Source: M3007 sp040080915 (lineage in GTDB: Bacteria; Bacteroidota; Bacteroidia; Chitinophagales; Saprospiraceae). Taken from it: 36,767 nt of DNA. Both the position numbers and the translations under genes were made by a program. This document shows positions 33,011 through 36,767 of the stretch, piece after piece (the stretch's first letter is position 1; each line of letters opens with the position of its first letter). The stretch is from contig JBEBHD010000024.1 in the NCBI GenBank assembly GCA_040080915.1, positions 1 to 36,767 on the forward strand, in the 5' to 3' direction. The notes under the pieces are model-generated. The model saw nothing but the letters and a program-made list of their open reading frames with translations. It did not search any database and was not told where the DNA came from.

Positions 33011-34408
33011 CTAATAATGGCATTTTTGGCATTCCAAGCCGCCGATGTCGGCCACCGTCACCTTGGTGCGTTTGCCGTCTTTCAGTTCCTGGTGGTAGCG
33101 CTCGTATTGTTTGTAGTAGTCGTTGTCCTTGAATTTCACCTCCGTTTCGCGGTGGCAGTTGATGCACCAACCCATTCCGAGAGTAGAGTATTGGTACACT
33201 TCTTCCATTTGCTCCACCGGGCCGTGGCATTTTTGGCATGCCACCTGGCCGATGCTAACGTGCTGCGAGTGGTTGAAGTAAGCGTGGTCGGGGAGATTGT
33301 GGATGCGCGTCCACTCGATGGGGCCTTGAATCTTGCCGTTCGAGTCGTTTTTCAGCGCCTTGACAATGCCCTCCCACTGGTGCTCCACCACAGTGCGGCC
33401 AGCATCGTTCAGAGCCGGAATCTGGTTGGCTGCCACGTACTCCTGACCGATCCACTGCTTGTAGAGTTTTTCGATCTGATCGTCCGACCAGTTTTCGTAG
33501 TCCGGGATATATTTGTTAGCGATCGGGTCGAAACCGATGGAGGCAAATATTTTGGTAATTTCCTCCGTACCGGTTTTAGTGCCTTTTTTCACTGCCGAGT
33601 GGCAGTTCATGCAGGTATTGGTGCCGGGAATGAGGGAATGCTTGGAGCGGCGAGCGGAGTCGTGGCAGTACTGGCAGTCAATTTTGTTGACTCCGGCGTG
33701 AATCTGGTGGCTAAACTTGACCGGTTGTTCGGGCTGGTAGTTTTGTTGGCGGCCCATGTTGGTGGCGTTGTCCACCGTTTTGTAGCCAAAAACGAGCGTG
33801 GCCGCAAAAACAAGAAATGCCACGGCGCCTTTGGTGCTCAGCACCTGTCCGAGGGTACGTTCCACCGGTGCCTGACCTGCCTGCACGCGGGTGATGTTGC
33901 CGAGGTTGTCCACGATGCGCATGAGCGCAAAGGCCAGCAGGGCCAAGATCAGTGCGAGGCCTACAAACAGCCACATGTTGCCGCCACCGCCAGCGTTGGC
34001 AGCGCCTGTGGAGCCTTTAGGGTCACCGTTCGTTACGACTTTATTTGCTGTATCATTAATGAAGAGGATGACGCTCTCGATCTGGTCGTCTGTCAGGCCG
34101 GGAAAGTTGTTCATCAAAGTCGGCTTCCACTTACCCCACAGCTCGACTGCGCGCGGGTGTCCGGCTTCCACCATGGACTGCGAAGCGCGAACCCACTTGT
34201 ACAGATCCGTCCGTGGGTAGTCGGCCCAACGACCCTCCACGCCCGCCAGAGCGGGGCCAGTGAGATCGTCCTTCATGTTTTTATTGTGACAGGAGGCGCA
34301 GTTGGCGATGAACAGGCTTTTACCTTCTTCGATGGTAGGAGCCGCTTGGGCGGCAAAAGAGGTAAGCAATAAAACTGTAAAAACCCAGCAGATGCGTTTT
34401 AGCAACAT
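33011..34408 (-). CDS. actA: Alternative complex III subunit ActA, six CxxCH motifs
   Basis: 465 residues. A signal peptide (MLLKRICWVFTVLLLTSFAAQA) leads to a monoheme cytochrome c domain (CASCH at 37-41), then two membrane segments (about 144-166 and 195-212), then the classical pentaheme domain with CQYCH, CMNCH, CQKCH, CINCH and CQKCH, the last only one residue from the C-terminus. The pentaheme part takes electrons from the ActB FeS clusters. The extra N-terminal monoheme domain could carry them to ActE or CuA. It is the first gene of the respiratory operon, preceded by two promoters, with a leader of about 100 nt from the nearer one. Confidence 0.96.
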   Translation of the reverse strand: MLLKRICWVFTVLLLTSFAAQAAPTIEEGKSLFIANCASCHNKNMKDDLTGPALAGVEGRWADYPRTDLYKWVRASQSMVEAGHPRAVELWGKWKPTLMNNFPGLTDDQIESVILFINDTANKVVTNGDPKGSTGAANAGGGGNMWLFVGLALILALLAFALMRIVDNLGNITRVQAGQAPVERTLGQVLSTKGAVAFLVFAATLVFGYKTVDNATNMGRQQNYQPEQPVKFSHQIHAGVNKIDCQYCHDSARRSKHSLIPGTNTCMNCHSAVKKGTKTGTEEITKIFASIGFDPIANKYIPDYENWSDDQIEKLYKQWIGQEYVAANQIPALNDAGRTVVEHQWEGIVKALKNDSNGKIQGPIEWTRIHNLPDHAYFNHSQHVSIGQVACQKCHGPVEQMEEVYQYSTLGMGWCINCHRETEVKFKDNDYYKQYERYHQELKDGKRTKVTVADIGGLECQKCHY

Positions 34409-34514
34409 ATTAATGAGGTGCTAGTGAATGGCGTTTCGTTCGGTAAGCATCATCTGGTCGGGCGATTTCGGTCATTGCATGACGGAAAAAATCGTCGCAT
34501 GGAATTTGGTGGCG

Positions 34515-34545
34515 CAAAAATACCAACGGACTGGTTCCCACCAAA
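34515..34545 (-). promoter_or_regulatory. Proximal act promoter TTTG-N19-TATTTTTG
   Basis: On the minus strand TTTG (34545-34542), a 19-bp spacer and TATTTTTG (34522-34515) match the Bacteroidota consensus fully. The predicted transcription start near 34508 gives a leader of about 100 nt before actA. Confidence 0.78.
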
Positions 34546-34633
34546 GGAAGTGTTAAATCACCGCACTATTTAGAGCGGGTTTAAATTTTTACGGGTGGGA
34601 CTGTAGCAGCACGAGGAAAAAATCCGCGCGGCG

Positions 34634-34663
34634 CAAAGGTAGAAACGCCCTTGTGGATTGCAA
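34634..34663 (-). promoter_or_regulatory. Distal act promoter TTG-N19-TACCTTTG
   Basis: On the minus strand TTG (34663-34661), a 19-bp spacer and TACCTTTG (34641-34634) match the consensus. The start would be near 34628, about 120 bp upstream of the proximal start, and 70 bp after the stop of the AAA+ gene. No gene other than actA follows, so the two promoters are tandem. The rest of the 290-bp gap 34409-34699 holds no gene. Confidence 0.65.
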
Positions 34664-34699
34664 GAAGTTTGTAAAAATTTTGCCTGCGGGTTTGCGACT

Positions 34700-36199
34700 T
34701 CAATTCAACAAATCCCGCATATCCTGGTCGTCTCCCTCGTCGTTCAGGCCGCTACCGGTGAGGAAATCCTTGAATATCCACTTGTTTTGGATGAGGTCTT
34801 TGTCTATCACCTCGAACTCGGTGAGCCCGTCGAGGATGATTTCCATAAATACATAGGTGTCGGCTTCTTCTAAGCCTGCGTTGTCCACGAGGCGTTGCAG
34901 GCCGGCTACCTGTCTAAGCGTTTCCACAAACTTGTCCTCCGGCATATCAAGCACCATATCAGCATTGTTCCCGGCGGCAAACCACGCTTTTACAACACCG
35001 TACGGATCGCGTTCTATGCCTTTTTTCAATTTGGTCGGGTCTGGGAAATACTTCAGGAATACTTTTTTCGCTGCACGTCCGACAAGGTGCAAGGCCACAG
35101 CCCGTTGTCCTTCCTGTTCGCCTTCGTACACCATTTCTACCTTGCCAATGATGGCCGGAACGATTCCCCAGAAGTCGAGGATACGGGCAGTGGCCGAAGT
35201 TTCGCCGTTGAGTAGCATGCGGCGCTCGGCGGTGGAGTACAGATTTTCGTAAGCCGAAATGGTGAGGCGGGCGCTCACGCCGCTTTTTTGATCCACAAAA
35301 TCGCTCTTACGGGCGGCAAAGGCAACTTCCTCGATCAGGTCTTTCAGTACCTCGGGCACCCGAATGGCCTTGCGTTGTTCAGGTGTAATTCGGGCCTCCT
35401 GTTCGGTGATTCGGCGGCTGACCTCAATGTCTTCCGGGTAATGTGTTGCAATCTGGCTTTCGATGCGGTCCTTGAGCGGAGTGATGATGCTGCCGCGGTT
35501 GGTGTAGTCCTCGGGGTTGGCGGTGAAGATGAACTGTACATCCAAGGGCAGGCGCAGTTTGAAACCGCGAATTTGCATGTCGCCCTCCTGCAATACGTTG
35601 AACAGAGAAACCTGAATGCGGGCCTGCAGGTCGGGCAATTCGTTGATGACGAACAGGCAGCGGTGTGCGCGGGGAATAAGGCCGAAGTGGATGACGCGCT
35701 CGTCGGAGTACGGCAGGCGCAGGTTGGCGGCTTTGATGGGGTCCACGTCACCAACGAGGTCTGCAATGCTGACATCGGGCGTGGCAAGTTTTTCCACATA
35801 GCGATCGTTTCGGTGCAGCCATTCGACGGGCGTGTCGTCGCCTTTTTCGGCGATGAGTTCCTTGGCGAAGTGGCTGATAGGCGCGAGCGGGTCGTCGTTG
35901 AGTTCGCTTCCAGCCACCACAGGTACGTACTCATCCAACAGACCGGTGAGCATGCGGGCGATGCGGGTTTTGGCCTGCCCGCGCAAGCCGAGCAACAGGA
36001 TATTGTGCCGGCTGAGCACGGCCCGCTCGATGTCGGGCAGCACGGTGTCGTCGAATCCGTAAATACCAGGGAAGATTATTTCCTTTCCTCGCAGTTTTTC
36101 GATGAGGTTTTGGCGCAGTTCTTCCTTGACGCTTTTGGGCTGGTATCCAGTAGCCTTGAGGGCGCCGAGGGTACGCACTTGGTGTATGCTGTTTTTCAT
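34700..36199 (-). CDS. AAA+ ATPase, MoxR/ChlI-like
   Basis: A 499-residue cytoplasmic AAA+ protein of the magnesium-chelatase-ChlI/MoxR kind. The P-loop reads GLRGQAKT (71-78), where the glycine before Lys77 is Ala76. Walker B reads LFVINELPDL, with Asn186 in place of the usual Asp but Glu187 kept. FIFTANPEDY is the sensor-1 region, and the C-terminal lid lies at about 270-400. I recall a family with this GLRGQAKT variant in Bacteroidota and other phyla, so the changes are probably a family trait and not decay. MoxR-type ATPases usually work with a VWA-domain partner to assemble or remodel complexes, and no VWA gene is in the window. The start at 36199 (MKNSIHQV) is preferred to one 27 bp earlier. 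Readthrough into the act operon is possible. Confidence 0.88.
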   Translation of the reverse strand: MKNSIHQVRTLGALKATGYQPKSVKEELRQNLIEKLRGKEIIFPGIYGFDDTVLPDIERAVLSRHNILLLGLRGQAKTRIARMLTGLLDEYVPVVAGSELNDDPLAPISHFAKELIAEKGDDTPVEWLHRNDRYVEKLATPDVSIADLVGDVDPIKAANLRLPYSDERVIHFGLIPRAHRCLFVINELPDLQARIQVSLFNVLQEGDMQIRGFKLRLPLDVQFIFTANPEDYTNRGSIITPLKDRIESQIATHYPEDIEVSRRITEQEARITPEQRKAIRVPEVLKDLIEEVAFAARKSDFVDQKSGVSARLTISAYENLYSTAERRMLLNGETSATARILDFWGIVPAIIGKVEMVYEGEQEGQRAVALHLVGRAAKKVFLKYFPDPTKLKKGIERDPYGVVKAWFAAGNNADMVLDMPEDKFVETLRQVAGLQRLVDNAGLEEADTYVFMEIILDGLTEFEVIDKDLIQNKWIFKDFLTGSGLNDEGDDQDMRDLLN

Positions 36200-36255
36200 G
36201 CGGAGGAAAACGCGAAGGAGCAGCAAATGTTCTTTTCACTGCTTGATGCACAGGG

Positions 36256-36335
36256 ACATTTTCAAATGCACCGCAGAGACGCGGAGAGTTTTAAAAAAAA
36301 CAAACTCCGCGCCTCTGCGGTGCATTTGAAAATGT
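36256..36335. repeat. 31-bp palindrome with word-repeat arms
   Basis: The arms 36256-36286 and 36305-36335 are reverse complements with one mismatch in 31 bp, around an A/T-rich 18-nt loop. The core cgcagagacgcggagag is 14 of 17 identical to the core of the palindrome at 14426-14500. It fills most of the 158-bp gap between two minus-strand genes, close to the start of the AAA+ gene, and shows no U-tract on either strand. Confidence 0.9.
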
Positions 36336-36357
36336 TAATTGTCGAGTGGAGGCCACG

Positions 36358-36767
36358 TCAGTTACAGGAAGCCGAAAACTCGGCGATTGACCCGAACGGC
36401 GTTTCGCTCCAAACCAATACCATTATTTGGGCCGAATTGGCGAAGCAGTACGGATGCCGTTCGCCGGGCTTTAATATTTCGCCCCGCGCCGCGAGCGACC
36501 ACTCAGCTCCGGCGGTCATCTGCACAAAAACCTGATATTCGACGGGAGCGCCTTTGCCATCTGGCGGACCGGATATAACCACGGCATCTTTTGCAGAGGT
36601 TTGGACTTCTGCTGGTACACCATGCTTGCAAGTTTCGCAGCGGCTGATCGGAAGGGGGGCTGCGGCGACAGGTTGGGTGAGGGCCACGGCGGCAGCCCTG
36701 TCTGACGGTGCTCTGGTGGACGGATCAGCAGCAACCGGTTTTTTGCCTTGAGCTCCGGCCTGTGCAG
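36358..36767 (-). CDS. Hypothetical secreted protein, 5' end outside the window
   Basis: At least 135 residues; the frame is open to the window edge, so the gene is truncated here and the true start is not seen. The first visible residues, AQAGAQGKKP, look like the end of a signal peptide and the start of a mature chain, followed by a Pro/Ala-rich linker. The folded part contains RCETCKHGV (a CxxC), YQVFVQMTAG, GERHPYCFANSAQIMVLVW and a C-terminal cysteine. No family is recognised. An internal GTG at 36687 is a possible but less likely start, since the reading frame and composition continue upstream of it. Confidence 0.6.
   Translation of the reverse strand, partial: AQAGAQGKKPVAADPSTRAPSDRAAAVALTQPVAAAPLPISRCETCKHGVPAEVQTSAKDAVVISGPPDGKGAPVEYQVFVQMTAGAEWSLAARGEILKPGERHPYCFANSAQIMVLVWSETPFGSIAEFSASCN

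Noticed and set aside
32975..34372. Long plus-strand open frame opposite actA (and similar ones opposite actB, coxA and the AAA+ gene)
   Set aside because: Antisense shadow of strongly recognised minus-strand genes; translations lack any family signature or signal peptide.
36687..36687. GTG at 36687 as the start of the last gene
   Set aside because: The frame continues upstream to the window edge with a signal-peptide-like end (AQAGAQG), so the gene is better treated as truncated.

Overview
The window (about 36.8 kb, moderately GC-rich) looks like chromosomal DNA of a Bacteroidota bacterium, probably of the Saprospiraceae/Haliscomenobacter type. Four things support this: two secreted proteins with C-terminal type IX secretion (T9SS) sorting domains, a SusB-like GH97 enzyme, a complete alternative complex III (ActABCDEF) fused to a heme-copper oxidase operon, and promoters of the Bacteroidota form TTTG-N18/19-TAnnTTTG instead of -35/-10 boxes, with no clear Shine-Dalgarno sequences. 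The family-level placement is inference.

Left part (1-18 kb), mostly single genes. A T9SS-secreted lamin-tail-domain protein diverges from a large Oar-like TonB-dependent receptor. Next come a small lipoprotein, a GH97 alpha-glucosidase-type enzyme with the full SusB glutamate set, another small lipoprotein, a convergent vanadium-haloperoxidase-like lipoprotein and a T9SS choice-of-anchor-B protein. A roughly 500-bp gap follows, holding two opposed terminators and a candidate 176-nt noncoding RNA with its own promoter. Then come a GT9 heptosyltransferase-like gene paired with a CotH/kinase-like secreted protein, a tRNA-Leu(CAG), pruA, coaD and a small outer-membrane barrel protein.

Right part (17.7-34.7 kb). 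One long minus-strand operon of 15 genes encodes the aerobic respiratory chain downstream of menaquinol: actA-B-C-D-E-F, coxB, coxA, ctaB, two subunit III genes, a subunit IV gene, a degenerate SCO-like protein, a ctaM/DUF420 protein and a small CPMC membrane protein. Menaquinol would be oxidised by ActABCDEF and electrons passed through c-hemes in ActA/ActE to CuA of an aa3 oxidase. CoxB carries no heme c, so a tight ActABCDEF-aa3 supercomplex is the natural reading. Two tandem promoters precede actA. An AAA+ (MoxR/ChlI-like) ATPase with altered Walker motifs and a truncated hypothetical gene lie upstream.

The most unusual non-coding signal is a set of intergenic palindromes (31, 27, 31 and 19 bp arms) whose arms are themselves built from 7-10 bp tandem words. 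They occur between unrelated genes and once inside the respiratory operon. They are not terminators (no U-tract) and not CRISPR.
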